Source of the DNA: Candidatus Woesearchaeota archaeon
GTDB lineage: Archaea > Nanobdellota > Nanobdellia > Woesearchaeales > WJKL01
Assembly: GCA_019322435.1 (NCBI GenBank)
Contig: JAHWIR010000008.1
Coordinates: 27,421 to 91,420, forward strand
Direction of reading: 5' to 3'
DNA: 64,000 nucleotides
Every line of letters begins with the position of its first letter. Positions within the stretch are counted from its first letter, which is position 1. Positions 49,577 through 59,107 of the stretch are shown in pieces. The position numbers and the translations under genes are program-made. Below the pieces are notes generated by a model. It saw only the letters and a program-made list of their open reading frames with translations. It was not told where the DNA came from and did not search any database.

Positions 49577-52500
49577 ATGGCAAAAAAGAAAAAAACTCCT
49601 AAAAAAGCTGCTAAAAAACATGTAATTCCAAAAGATGTCAAAGGTTTTGTTTTAACTTTGTTGTTTGCAGTTATTGTACTTGTTTTAGTTGTTGGTGTAG
49701 TTAGATTAACCAGGCTGGGAGTTGTTGGAAAGGCATTTGAATATGAAGGAACAGAAGTTGATTTATCTGATTATCCTTATCCTTTTGTTGACGGGTGTGA
49801 TTTTAATGGAGCTATTGTAGTTGGAGATAATGCTCCTGCTGAAGATGTTACTGGTGCTACAGATATTTCTTCAACTCTGGCAGTGAGTGGAGAGATAGAT
49901 GGTGAAGCTTGTAATGTTGACATGCCTCCTAATAAGCTGGCTTCTGAAGTAACAGATGTTTCTGCGCAGAATGTAATTTCAGTTGGAAATCCTTGCGATA
50001 ATGCTATTTCAGGAGAATTGTGGGGGAATCCTATTGATTGTGATATGGGCTTAAGTGAAGGCCAGGCAAGGATTAAGATGTATAATCTAGGAGGAAATAT
50101 TCAATTATTAGTTGCAGGGCCTACTACTGAAGATACAAGAAGAGCAGCAAGAGTATTGTATAATTATACTGATTTTATTTTAAGCGGAGAAGAGGTTTGT
50201 GTTACTGGAACCACTTTAGATGATATGGAAGTTAGTGCAGGGGCTTGTGTTGTGGGAGTAAATCCACTTTATTTAGCTGATGGCGAGATTACAGAAGGAA
50301 TTTTAGTGGATAATTATGACGCAGGATGGATAAGTTTGGAACCAGTAACCTCAAATTTAGGCAAGGGTCAAGCAGATTATGCTTATTTCAATGCTCAAGG
50401 GGATTTGGTAGGGCTTTTTAATATAATTCCAGGTAAAAATTTAAGAGTGCGTACTTTTGAAGAAGAAAGTGAATTTGAAATAGATATAGTTGCTGATGGA
50501 AGATCTTTAAGGATATACATGCCTTCTTCTTCTGCAGAACTAATAAATGGAACAGTAGTTTATGTGGCTGATGATGGATCTACATATTATGATACTGATC
50601 TAACACAATCAGCAAGGATTGCTCCAAAACCAGAGTGCACAGATACTGATGGTGGAATGGACTATTATACAAAAGGCACTTGTGTAGATTCTAATGCATA
50701 TCCAACTGGCGCAACTGACCATTGTCAGGTAGATGAGGGAGTAATGCATCTATATGAGATGTATTGTCATTCAGAGTATGAATGCCATAGTGCTGAAGGT
50801 TATGAATGTCCAAATGGCTGTGCAGATGGTGCTTGTATACCTACAAATGTGGAAGATTGTACTACAGTGCCTTTCCAAGATGCAGACAGGGATGGGTGTC
50901 ATGCAGGACTTGATTCTGATTGTGGAGGAATAGAAGGAGTTAATGATCCATCACCAGAAATAACTTGTTTTGATGGTATAGATAATGATTGCGATGGAAT
51001 GATTGATGGAGATGATGATGATTTAAGTTGTCAAAAAGAATGCACAGATTCTGATGATGGAAGACAGTACTATAAAGAAGGAAGCATATTTGGATGTTTA
51101 GGGACTGGATGTACTGTTCCTGTTGTAGACAGCTGTGTTGATGGAGTTATTTTAGAAGAAGGGTATTGTGACAAGGAAACAATGAAGTTTGAAGAATATA
51201 GCTGTCCAAATGGTTGTGAAGGCACTGCTTGTGTTTCTGATTTTGCAGTTAATGGCTGCAAAGCAATAGAGTTGAATACAAATGTTGTTGATGGACAAAT
51301 CTTTTTTGATGTATTAGCAGGAAATGGAACAGAGTTTACTCAGTTTGGTGAAGCAGATACAACTGATCATATTCCAATGAGTGATGATGAAAATCCAACA
51401 TTTGTATATGACGCGGATTTGCATGGGTTGTTTATTGTATCAGATGTATTAGCTAAGAATACTTATTTTATGGAAGTTACTAGAATTAATAATGAAGATG
51501 GAATTGATTTCAAAAATGTTGTTACAGGACTGGTGTGGGATGATGTAAAAGCAGGAGATATATTTAGTGTTGGAGAAAGTATAGTAGAAGTTATTGATTA
51601 TGATGCTTCTATTGAAAATAGTGTAACAATAAAATTATATGATGCTTATATGAACAGAGTTTATACAGCAGATGGAAGAGAGATTTTGCTGACTGCTGGC
51701 GGATCCTTACCTAATGAAATATATAAGATGTGGGTGAATGAGGCAGATGGTGGCCAAACAGTATATTACTTTGAATGGGAAGATGGTTGTGCTGTTATTG
51801 AAAATATTGTGAGTGTTCCAGTGCCTATTGAAGAATGCACAGATACTGACGGCGGAAGAAATTATTATGAAGCAGGAAGTGTATATACTTGTGCAGGAGA
51901 TTTATGTGTTATTCCTGTTGCAGACAGCTGTATAGATGGATTTACTTTACAAGAAGGATTTTGTGATAAGGAAACAATGCAGTTTGAAGAACATACTTGT
52001 CCAAACGGCTGTGAAAATGGTGCTTGTGTTGGGGAATGCACAGATTCTGATGGCGGGTTAAATTATTATGGAAGAGGAACTGTGCATGGCTTAGAATTGC
52101 CAGATGTCTGGGATACATGGACTGATTACTGCGGTGAGGCAGGTGAAGAAGAAGGCAAGCTTGTAGAGTATGTATGCAGAACAGACGATTATGGAGAAAA
52201 AGTTCTTTATGAATGCCCTCAAGGCTGTGAATATGGTGCCTGTATTGATCCTGAATGTTACGTGACAGGCACATTAGAACAAGGAGAAACTGCAATATAT
52301 ATTATAGGAGAAAAGGAATATGAAGTTGAAGCAACATTTATTGGTGAAGTAGAAGTTGTTACAATAGCTAAACTTAAAATTAATGGAGAGGTTACAAAAG
52401 CATTAGAAGAAGGTGAGTCTTATATATTAAATGATGGAACTGAGATTAAGATTCTGACATTAATTGAAAATGATATCCCTCTAATGGATGTAGTGACTTT

Positions 52501-53266
52501 TTGTTTTATGAAGGCAGAAGGAATTTGCACAGATACTGATGATGGAAAGGATTACTATAAAAAAGGAGAGTTTAGTGGTTTTTGGCAAGGGGAATTAATA
52601 ACAAATACAGATTCTTGTGTAGATGCTCTTGATGAAACTGGAGATGATGTTTATTCAAGTGATTATTTAGGAGAAGGGTATTGCGAAAATGGAGAACTAA
52701 AAGTAGAAAGAATTGTTTGCGAATACGGCTGTGAAGATGGCGCTTGCATTATATCTCCAGAACCGCAGGAATTTACAGTTGAGCTTGATGAAGAATGGAA
52801 TCTTATTTCACTTCCATTGGTATTAGAAGACAGGGCTGTGGAAGCTGTATTTTCAGGAATAGAGGGTAATGTTAGGGTAGTTTATGCTTATGATCCTTTA
52901 GAAGAATGGAAGGTGTGGTATCCTGATCCAGATGTGCCAAGCAATCTGGAAACAATAGATCCAGGAAAGGGCTATTGGATTTATATGAAAGAAGAAGATA
53001 AACTGACTGTTGAAGGGACAGTGGGAGAAGGAGATCCTCCAAAACCACCAAGGATTGATGTAAAACCTGGCTGGAATTTGATTGGAGTTCATTCAATAGC
53101 ACCAAGGCAGATATCTAGTGCGCTTGCGAGTATTGAAGGAAAGTACATCTCATTATGGGGCTATGGTGTGGAATTGATAAAGTTGGATATAGAGGCTAAT
53201 CCATACCTAGAGCCAGGAAAGGGGTATTGGATTTATATAACTGAAGAAGGAGAGATAATACCATGA
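49577..53266 (+). CDS. Giant mosaic surface protein (1229 aa)
   Basis: A basic N-terminus and one TM helix (~20-42), then an S-layer domain (DLSDYPYPFVDGCDFNGAIV ... EDTRRAARVLYNYTDF). The rest has about six Cys-rich repeats (CTDTDGGxxYY ... DSCxDG ... CPNGCExGACV), a MopE-like IDNDCDGMIDGDDDD segment, and two modules shared with the major S-layer protein (KEYEVEATFIGE ... INGEVTKALEEG and TYFMEVTRINNEDGIDF). Two C-terminal WNLI ... GKGYWIY repeats complete it. Disulphides are likely, so it is extracellular. ATG 49577 follows an AGGTGAT site; GTG 49568 is an alternative. Confidence 0.75.
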   Translation: MAKKKKTPKKAAKKHVIPKDVKGFVLTLLFAVIVLVLVVGVVRLTRLGVVGKAFEYEGTEVDLSDYPYPFVDGCDFNGAIVVGDNAPAEDVTGATDISSTLAVSGEIDGEACNVDMPPNKLASEVTDVSAQNVISVGNPCDNAISGELWGNPIDCDMGLSEGQARIKMYNLGGNIQLLVAGPTTEDTRRAARVLYNYTDFILSGEEVCVTGTTLDDMEVSAGACVVGVNPLYLADGEITEGILVDNYDAGWISLEPVTSNLGKGQADYAYFNAQGDLVGLFNIIPGKNLRVRTFEEESEFEIDIVADGRSLRIYMPSSSAELINGTVVYVADDGSTYYDTDLTQSARIAPKPECTDTDGGMDYYTKGTCVDSNAYPTGATDHCQVDEGVMHLYEMYCHSEYECHSAEGYECPNGCADGACIPTNVEDCTTVPFQDADRDGCHAGLDSDCGGIEGVNDPSPEITCFDGIDNDCDGMIDGDDDDLSCQKECTDSDDGRQYYKEGSIFGCLGTGCTVPVVDSCVDGVILEEGYCDKETMKFEEYSCPNGCEGTACVSDFAVNGCKAIELNTNVVDGQIFFDVLAGNGTEFTQFGEADTTDHIPMSDDENPTFVYDADLHGLFIVSDVLAKNTYFMEVTRINNEDGIDFKNVVTGLVWDDVKAGDIFSVGESIVEVIDYDASIENSVTIKLYDAYMNRVYTADGREILLTAGGSLPNEIYKMWVNEADGGQTVYYFEWEDGCAVIENIVSVPVPIEECTDTDGGRNYYEAGSVYTCAGDLCVIPVADSCIDGFTLQEGFCDKETMQFEEHTCPNGCENGACVGECTDSDGGLNYYGRGTVHGLELPDVWDTWTDYCGEAGEEEGKLVEYVCRTDDYGEKVLYECPQGCEYGACIDPECYVTGTLEQGETAIYIIGEKEYEVEATFIGEVEVVTIAKLKINGEVTKALEEGESYILNDGTEIKILTLIENDIPLMDVVTFCFMKAEGICTDTDDGKDYYKKGEFSGFWQGELITNTDSCVDALDETGDDVYSSDYLGEGYCENGELKVERIVCEYGCEDGACIISPEPQEFTVELDEEWNLISLPLVLEDRAVEAVFSGIEGNVRVVYAYDPLEEWKVWYPDPDVPSNLETIDPGKGYWIYMKEEDKLTVEGTVGEGDPPKPPRIDVKPGWNLIGVHSIAPRQISSALASIEGKYISLWGYGVELIKLDIEANPYLEPGKGYWIYITEEGEIIP

Positions 53267-54129
53267 AGAAATTAGTTTTACTTTTAATTTTTGTATTTAT
53301 TGGAACAGTTTATGCCCAGCCGCAGTTTCCAATACAGATTTATGGAGATATAACTCCTGCAATATCAGATGGTTCTGAGATTCGTTTTGAAGTAGATGGA
53401 TTAGAGGTTGGCTCTGGAGAAATAATGGATAATAAATATGGTGATCCTCCTTTATTTATTGAAGTAGATGATACAGCAACAATTGAAAAAGAAGGATATG
53501 CTGATGGAGATGTTGTTGATGTTTATATAGAAGATGTCAAGGTAGATGAAATAACTTTAGAAGGAAATCTTGTTGAAAAAGACATAACCATCTCTGGTGA
53601 TGATTTTGATGAAGTACAAAAGGAGACAACCACTGCTGATACTAGAAGAGGAAGTGTTGGAACTAGTATAGCATGTGATCCAAGCTGGGAATGCAGTGAT
53701 TGGGAAGAATGTATAAATGGAAAGCAAACAAGAACTTGTATTGATAAATGGGAATGCGGAACTGATGATGGAAAACCTGCTGAGATTCAAACCTGCATTG
53801 AACCTGCTGCAGCAGAGCCTAAAATAATTCCATCTATAGAAGAACCCCTAGTGATTGAAGAAAAAGGTAGGGCCTGGATTTATATCATAATAACCATAAT
53901 TGTGTTGGGATTAGCAGGAGGATTAGGATTTGTAATCTATGAAAGAGAAAGAGCTCATAAATCATTACAGCAAGAAAAACAACAGCCCAAGTTAGAAGAT
54001 CAATCATTTATTAGGCTGCAAAGCTATGTAAAACAAACTTTAGATCAAGGTTATACCCGAGAACAAATTAGGGCTGTGCTTTTAAGAGAAGGATGGTCTC
54101 AAAGTGTAATAAACAAGGCATTAAAATGA
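53263..54129 (+). CDS. Secreted/anchored surface protein with thrombospondin-like repeat and GW tail
   Basis: A 288-residue protein: signal peptide (VLLLIFVFIGTVYAQ), an Ig-like domain (PIQIYGDITPAISDGSEIRF), a Cys-rich CDPSWECSDWEECINGKQ ... CIDKWECG segment like thrombospondin type 1, a TM helix (~205-225), and a cytoplasmic tail ending GYTREQIRAVLLREGWSQSV. The tail matches one unit of the repeats in the 17770 protein. It overlaps the giant surface gene by 4 nt, so it is cotranslated. Confidence 0.7.
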   Translation: MKKLVLLLIFVFIGTVYAQPQFPIQIYGDITPAISDGSEIRFEVDGLEVGSGEIMDNKYGDPPLFIEVDDTATIEKEGYADGDVVDVYIEDVKVDEITLEGNLVEKDITISGDDFDEVQKETTTADTRRGSVGTSIACDPSWECSDWEECINGKQTRTCIDKWECGTDDGKPAEIQTCIEPAAAEPKIIPSIEEPLVIEEKGRAWIYIIITIIVLGLAGGLGFVIYERERAHKSLQQEKQQPKLEDQSFIRLQSYVKQTLDQGYTREQIRAVLLREGWSQSVINKALK

Positions 54130-54869
54130 AAAAAATAATCAAAAATGTGGATTTGGCAGTAAGTTCATCAGTACTGTATATCTTGCTAGTAGGGGCTATA
54201 CTTGTGTTTGCAATGGGCTATGATCCCTGGGAAAGCAATGATCTGGTTGGAAAGGCTGCTTATACCCCTGTGCAGGTGTATGGAACAATATTTCCTGACC
54301 TTCCTGATGAGACTGATATCAGCTTTAGGATTAATGGAATTACTATTGCTTCTACAACATTGAAGAACAATTCATATGGCTATGATCCAGAAGTGTATTT
54401 TGAAATGGATAATCCTATAACCTCAAAGATAGAGGGCTATGCAGAAGGATATATTGTAGGAGTCTATATTGAAGGGGTACAAGTTGCTGAATTCTCTTAT
54501 TTTGACCCGTGGGCTACTGAAAAAAATATCAATGTTCCTGCAAGCATAAGAGAAGAAGTGGCTACCAAGGCTGCACAGTCTGATATAGAAAGAGAATGTG
54601 CTGCTAATTGGCAATGTGAAGGCTGGGATGCCTGCATAAGCGGAATCCAGAAAAGAAACTGTATTGACTTGAACGGATGCGGATATGACTGGGACAAGCC
54701 TGATGAGGAAAGGGGGTGTACTGTGTCTCCTACTTTAGAGGCTGCTTTGGCAACTGCAAGCAATATGTTCTCATTTGAAGTCATTGTTTTGATATCACTG
54801 ATGGTGCTGCTGATTGCATATGTGATAATCCTATTGGTTAGAGGCAGAGGCTTAGAACCTGAAAAATGA
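54126..54869 (+). CDS. Paralogous surface protein with Ig-like and Cys-rich domains
   Basis: A 247-residue protein: N-terminal TM/signal helix (~15-35), a domain matching the 53263 protein (PVQVYGTIFPDLPDETDISF, EGYAEGYIVGVYIEGVQV), the same Trp/Cys pattern (CAANWQCEGWDACISGIQ), then a C-terminal TM helix and RGRGLEPEK. It lacks the GW tail. The ATG overlaps the previous stop (ATGA), and its end overlaps the enolase start. Confidence 0.65.
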   Translation: MKKIIKNVDLAVSSSVLYILLVGAILVFAMGYDPWESNDLVGKAAYTPVQVYGTIFPDLPDETDISFRINGITIASTTLKNNSYGYDPEVYFEMDNPITSKIEGYAEGYIVGVYIEGVQVAEFSYFDPWATEKNINVPASIREEVATKAAQSDIERECAANWQCEGWDACISGIQKRNCIDLNGCGYDWDKPDEERGCTVSPTLEAALATASNMFSFEVIVLISLMVLLIAYVIILLVRGRGLEPEK

Positions 54870-56128
54870 TAAAGAATATCAAAGCAAGGGAGATTTTGGA
54901 TTCAAGAGGAAATCCTACAATAGAAGTAGAGGTTATCACAAACAAGGCATATGCAAGAGCTGCTGTTCCTTCTGGAGCATCTACTGGAAAGCATGAAGCT
55001 TTGGAATTAAGAGATAAGGGGAAAAGATATGATGGAAAGGGTGTTTTAAATGCTGTCAATAATGTTAATAGGAAAATTGCTGGGAAGCTTATTAGAATGG
55101 ATGCAAGGAATCAAAGCGAAATAGACAATATAATGCTAGAGTTAGACGGAACTTCTAATAAAAGGAAATTGGGAGCAAATGCTATTTTAGGGGTATCGAT
55201 GGCTGTGTGCAAAGCAGGAGCACTGGAAAAAGGAATGCCTTTGTACAAGCATATTGCTAATCTAGCTGGGGTGAAGGAAGCTGTAATGCCTGTTCCTAGC
55301 TTTAATGTCATCAATGGTGGAAAGCATGCTGGGAATAAATTAGATATCCAAGAATATATGATCTTACCTGTTGGCGCAAAGAGCTTTAAACAAGCAATGC
55401 AGATTGGAGCTGAAGTGTATCATGCTTTGAAAGGGATAATCAAGGCAAAGTATGGTGTTAATGCTGTAAATGTTGGAGATGAAGGTGGGTTTGCTCCTGG
55501 ATTAAAAACAATTGAAGAGCCTTTGAAGCTGTTAAAACAGGCAATCAGAAAAGCTGGTTATAGTAATCAGGTTAAGATTGCAATGGATTGCGCTGCTTCT
55601 GAGTTTTTTAAAGCTGGAAAGTATAATATTGAAGGAAAGAAGTTAAGTGGTGAGAAATTAATTGAGGTTTATAAGAAATTAATCAGGAAATATCCTATTG
55701 CAAGCATTGAAGATCCTTTTAATCAGGATGATTTTAAAAATTGGGGTAAGTTCGCAGGAAAAATAGGTGATAAGGTGCAGATTGTCGGAGATGATCTGCT
55801 TTGCACAAATGTAAAAAGAATGGAAAAAGCAATCAATAAGGATTGCTGCAATGCCCTGCTTTTGAAAGTGAACCAGATAGGAACAGTTTCAGAAGCAATT
55901 GAAGCAGCAAGATTAGCGCAGGAAAAAGAGTGGGGTGTGATGGTCAGCCATAGAAGCGGTGAAACATGCGATGATTTTATCGCTGACCTGGCTGTGGGGT
56001 TAAAAGCAGGGCAAATCAAATCAGGAGCTCCTTGCAGAGGGGAGAGATTGGCAAAATACAACCAACTTCTTAGGATAGAAGAAGAGTCTAAGGCAAGGTA
56101 TGCTGGGAAAGGATTTAGAAGACCATGA
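54866..56128 (+). CDS. eno: Enolase
   Basis: A 420-residue glycolytic enzyme, 2-phosphoglycerate to phosphoenolpyruvate. Present: ARAAVPSGASTGKHEALELR (loop), PSFNVINGGKHAGNKLDIQE, NVGDEGGFAP (catalytic Glu), SIEDPF and GDDLLCTN (Mg ligands), LLKVNQIGT (catalytic Lys) and SHRSGET. It starts inside the stop of the surface gene, so it may be transcribed from that operon; no separate promoter is clear. Confidence 0.97.
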   Translation: MIKNIKAREILDSRGNPTIEVEVITNKAYARAAVPSGASTGKHEALELRDKGKRYDGKGVLNAVNNVNRKIAGKLIRMDARNQSEIDNIMLELDGTSNKRKLGANAILGVSMAVCKAGALEKGMPLYKHIANLAGVKEAVMPVPSFNVINGGKHAGNKLDIQEYMILPVGAKSFKQAMQIGAEVYHALKGIIKAKYGVNAVNVGDEGGFAPGLKTIEEPLKLLKQAIRKAGYSNQVKIAMDCAASEFFKAGKYNIEGKKLSGEKLIEVYKKLIRKYPIASIEDPFNQDDFKNWGKFAGKIGDKVQIVGDDLLCTNVKRMEKAINKDCCNALLLKVNQIGTVSEAIEAARLAQEKEWGVMVSHRSGETCDDFIADLAVGLKAGQIKSGAPCRGERLAKYNQLLRIEEESKARYAGKGFRRP

Positions 56129-56790
56129 AATTGCATATTTATCTTTTTAGACATGGACAGACTTATTTTAACAGAGACAAGATATTTACTGGGTGGAAGG
56201 ATTCCAAGCTAACACCAAAAGGGATAAGGGATGCAAAGAAAGTTGCTTTGAAATTAAAAAATAAGAAATTCCAGGTTGCTTACCAGACAAGACTTTCTAG
56301 GAGCAAAGATACATTAAAGCCTGTGCTGAAATATCATCCAGAATGCAAAGAAGTTATTACAGATGACAGGATGATAGAAAGAAGCTATGGAAAATTACAA
56401 GGGAGATCGCACAAAGCATTTGTAAAAAAAGAAGGGACAGACACTTACAAGACATTACTGCACTGGCATAAGATTGACCATCTGGCTGGAAGAGAAAAAC
56501 GAGAATTTATCAAAAAAACAGGAGAAGCTGAACTGCAGATAATAAGAAGAAGCTATAATGTTGGGCCGCCAGGAGGAGAGAGTGTAAAGATGGTTGAGAA
56601 AAGAGTTAATTCTTTTATCAAAGATTTATTGAAGAAGATGAAAAAAGAGAAAGTAAGTGTTGCAATAAGTGCCCATGGAAATTCAATGAGGCCATTCAGA
56701 AGATATTTTGAAAAGCTTACTGTGAAGGAGATGATGAAGCTGGAGAATCCGTGGGATGATTATTTTCATTATCAGATTGAGGTAAAATAG
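56125..56790 (+). CDS. gpmA: Phosphoglycerate mutase, cofactor-dependent (dPGM-like)
   Basis: A 221-residue histidine phosphatase fold enzyme: FRHGQTYFNRDKIFTGW (RHG), ERSYGKLQGRSH, PPGGESVKMVE and ISAHGNSMRPFRR carry the two His, two Arg and Glu of dPGM. It catalyses 3PG to 2PG. It overlaps enolase by ATGA, so the two consecutive glycolytic steps are cotranslated. Most archaea use the iPGM type, so this one is bacterial-like. Confidence 0.92.
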   Translation: MKLHIYLFRHGQTYFNRDKIFTGWKDSKLTPKGIRDAKKVALKLKNKKFQVAYQTRLSRSKDTLKPVLKYHPECKEVITDDRMIERSYGKLQGRSHKAFVKKEGTDTYKTLLHWHKIDHLAGREKREFIKKTGEAELQIIRRSYNVGPPGGESVKMVEKRVNSFIKDLLKKMKKEKVSVAISAHGNSMRPFRRYFEKLTVKEMMKLENPWDDYFHYQIEVK

Positions 56791-57175
56791 GTTGTTCTTT
56801 TTCTTTTAATTTTTCTGCTAATAATTCTTCTTCTTTTATTTTTAATCTAAGATCATCAGTCCTGAATTTGATATAGTCTGGGCTGAGATATCTTGGATCG
56901 TCAACGGGCGAGACAATATATTCTTTTTTCTCAACAATGTTTAGTATTGTGCTATAAAGCTCAAGTGCAGCTAGTTCTATGCCAGCATACTTTTTGGTTT
57001 CATTTCTTATTAATGAACTTAATTGGATCAAAGCTGTCTTAAGATACTCTGTGTGAGGATTAAGTTCTAATGTGACTCCTAGAGAAGACAAGCGGTTTCT
57101 TTGCAAATCCTTCTTCATATGCTTTTTCTTTAATGTCATGTATTGTTGCCAGACTTCATCTATTCTTTTATCCAT
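56717..57175 (-). CDS. Uncharacterised helical protein (152 aa)
   Basis: I do not recognise it. A helical protein with coiled-coil stretches near its end (LRLKIKEEELLAEKLKEKEQ) and a disordered Pro/Ser tail. The ATG at 57175 (MDKRIDEVWQQ) is chosen over a longer frame because a CTTTTTATATTTC box lies ~30 nt upstream. Its 3' end overlaps the gpm end by 74 nt. Confidence 0.5.
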   Translation of the reverse strand: MDKRIDEVWQQYMTLKKKHMKKDLQRNRLSSLGVTLELNPHTEYLKTALIQLSSLIRNETKKYAGIELAALELYSTILNIVEKKEYIVSPVDDPRYLSPDYIKFRTDDLRLKIKEEELLAEKLKEKEQPILPQSDNENNHPTDSPASSSPSQ

Positions 57176-57307
57176 GAAAAGAGGTGTAGTAGGAGAAATA
57201 TAAAAAGTTAATGCAAATAACTTTATAAAATTTATATACAAAGTTTGATTAGAAAATAACAAAAAGGTTTATATAATTCTTTTAAATAGTCTTGTTGGGT
57301 GGTATAA

Positions 57308-57751
57308 ATGTTTGGATTTGGAAAAGGAAAAATTGAAATCAAATTGAATAAATATGAGTTTGCACCCGGAGAAGTTATAGAAGGGACTTTGGTTCTTACG
57401 CTAAAAAAGCCTATGGAAGCAGGCGGGTTGACTATTGGACTTGTTGGCTATCAAAAAACAGTTCAAGGATTTGGAACTCATAGAAGGTATAGAACTATAA
57501 AGGTGTTTGATTTTGAAAAACCAATTGATGGAGCAAAAGGATATTCTACTCAGCCAATGGAATACAAATTCACATTAAAGATTCCTGCAAACGTAGCAAC
57601 TGGAAAAATGCCAGAAGGTGCTTTAGGAGGAGTTGTTAAAGCAGCTCAGTTGTTAACACAAACAAGGAGCAGAGTTGATTGGAGGGTTGTTGGAAGATTA
57701 AAAGTAAAGGGGATTGATGTGTCTAAGAAAGTTAAGGTTAATGTTGCATAA
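57308..57751 (+). CDS. Arrestin/Spo0M-fold protein
   Basis: A 147-residue beta-sandwich protein: IEIKLNKYEFAPGEVIEGTL, then GGLTIGLVGYQKTVQGFG, like the N-terminal arrestin or Spo0M fold (structural scaffolds). The C-terminal half ends VVGRLKVKGIDVSKKVKV. The start follows a GGTTTATATAA box by ~35 nt. The stop overlaps the next ATG (TAATG). Confidence 0.65.
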   Translation: MFGFGKGKIEIKLNKYEFAPGEVIEGTLVLTLKKPMEAGGLTIGLVGYQKTVQGFGTHRRYRTIKVFDFEKPIDGAKGYSTQPMEYKFTLKIPANVATGKMPEGALGGVVKAAQLLTQTRSRVDWRVVGRLKVKGIDVSKKVKVNVA

Positions 57752-58413
57752 TGAAATTAGATGATATTAAAAAGAATATTCCGCAGCCATTGTATAATTC
57801 TTTATTGCCTGACATAGATGAATTAAGACCTAGCCAAGAGAAGTCAATCAAAAATGGGGTGTTGGAGAGGAAGAATCTGCTTGTCTGCACGCCAACTGCT
57901 TCTGGAAAGACATTGATTGCAGAGCTGGCAATGGTTAAATCAATACTAGAGGGAAATGGCAAAGCTATTTACATTGTTCCTTTGAAGGCTTTGGCTAATG
58001 AGAAATTTAAGGATTTCAAAAAAAGATATGGTTTATACTTAAGAGTTGCATTATCAATTGGAGATCTGGATTCTGCTGATCCTTATCTAGAAGGATATGA
58101 TTTGATTGTGTGCACTGCAGAAAAACTGGATTCATTGATAAGGCATCATGCTCCTTGGCTAGGCATGGTTGGAACTGTTATTGTTGATGAAGTGCATCTG
58201 ATGAATGATGCTGGCAGGGGTCCTACTTTAGAGATATTGATTACAATGTTAAGAGAGTTGCTGGAGAAAGTTCAAGTAATTGCTCTTTCTGCAACAATTG
58301 GAAATCCAGAGGAATTAGGAGAATGGCTGGATGCTAATCTGGTTATAGATAAATGGAGGCCTGTAAAACTGCATAAAGGTATCTATGACGGAGAAAAAAT
58401 AGAAATTAAATAA
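57751..58413 (+). CDS. Truncated Hel308-like helicase: RecA domain 1 only
   Basis: A 220-residue protein with the start of an SF2 Ski2-like helicase: PTASGKT (Walker A), IVPLKALA, TAEKLDSL, DEVH (motif II) and LSATIGNPEELGEWLDA (motif III). Hel308 is ~700 residues; the second RecA domain, winged helix and ratchet are missing. It ends right after the linker WRPVKLHKGI, so it is a clean domain boundary. It may work as a partner fragment or be a decayed gene. It overlaps the arrestin-like gene by 1 nt. Confidence 0.75.
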   Translation: MKLDDIKKNIPQPLYNSLLPDIDELRPSQEKSIKNGVLERKNLLVCTPTASGKTLIAELAMVKSILEGNGKAIYIVPLKALANEKFKDFKKRYGLYLRVALSIGDLDSADPYLEGYDLIVCTAEKLDSLIRHHAPWLGMVGTVIVDEVHLMNDAGRGPTLEILITMLRELLEKVQVIALSATIGNPEELGEWLDANLVIDKWRPVKLHKGIYDGEKIEIK

Positions 58414-58419
58414 AAAAAA

Positions 58420-58734
58420 TTACAATCCTTTAAACCATTGCTGTGCCCATGGACCAAGAACTGGAACTTCTTTCATCTGTCCCTGGATAGCATATACCAA
58501 GCCCATTATCCAAAAGACGAACACTACTATGTTCAAAAGCCAGCCGATGATAGGTATCCACATTAAAATAATTCCTGCTATCATGATCAGCAAAGCCTGC
58601 CTTATGTGAAAGCTTCCTAATTCTGTCTTTTTGCTCTGATTCAATATAAGAGCTACTATCCATCCGATAAGTGTGATGTAGCTTAATATTGCAACAAGCT
58701 TGCTTTGATCTGGTTGTTGTTGTTTTTTTACCAT
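58420..58734 (-). CDS. DUF4870-type membrane protein
   Basis: A 104-residue protein with about three TM helices; SKLVAILSYITLIGWIVAL at the start and HIRQALLIMIAGIILM in the middle follow the DUF4870/Tic20-like pattern. It is paralogous to the next gene upstream (58747), from which it is separated by 12 nt, so they form an operon. No function is known. Confidence 0.7.
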   Translation of the reverse strand: MVKKQQQPDQSKLVAILSYITLIGWIVALILNQSKKTELGSFHIRQALLIMIAGIILMWIPIIGWLLNIVVFVFWIMGLVYAIQGQMKEVPVLGPWAQQWFKGL

Positions 58735-58746
58735 TTTCTTACCTCC

Positions 58747-59070
58747 TTAAATATGAATTTTTTCTGCAATACTTCCTATTAAAGGGATTTTCCAATATAG
58801 AGTTCCTGTCAATACTTTGATGATTGCTATAATTCCTGTTATCACTAAGTATATTCCCCATATCCAGCCTAGCAAAGGTATCCATGTCAATACTATAAAT
58901 CCGATGTAGAATACAAGTCCTTGTTTTGCATGCTGGTGTATCCATTTGTTGTCCTTTTTCATAAGCAAAGGAATCAAAAACAATGGAAGGAATAGAAAAG
59001 GGATGTTTCCTAGATAAGATAATAAAGCTAAGAATTTTTCTTTTGCAGAGTGTTTTATTAATTTCTTCAT
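58747..59070 (-). CDS. DUF4870-type membrane protein, paralogue
   Basis: A 107-residue protein with the same plan as 58420: KFLALLSYLGNIPFLFLPL, HQHAKQGLVFYIGFIVLTW (matches HIRQALL), LLGWIWGIYLVITG. A TATA-like CTTAAATAC lies upstream on this strand. Probably the older copy of a tandem duplication. Confidence 0.7.
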   Translation of the reverse strand: MKKLIKHSAKEKFLALLSYLGNIPFLFLPLFLIPLLMKKDNKWIHQHAKQGLVFYIGFIVLTWIPLLGWIWGIYLVITGIIAIIKVLTGTLYWKIPLIGSIAEKIHI

Positions 59071-59107
59071 TAGAATGATATTTGAAAGAAATAGTATTTA
59101 AGTCTTT

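Noticed and set aside
56125..56790. Histidine phosphatase of unknown role instead of phosphoglycerate mutase
   Set aside because: The full dPGM motif set (RHG, ERSYGKLQG, PPGGES, AHGNS) and coupling to enolase favour the mutase.
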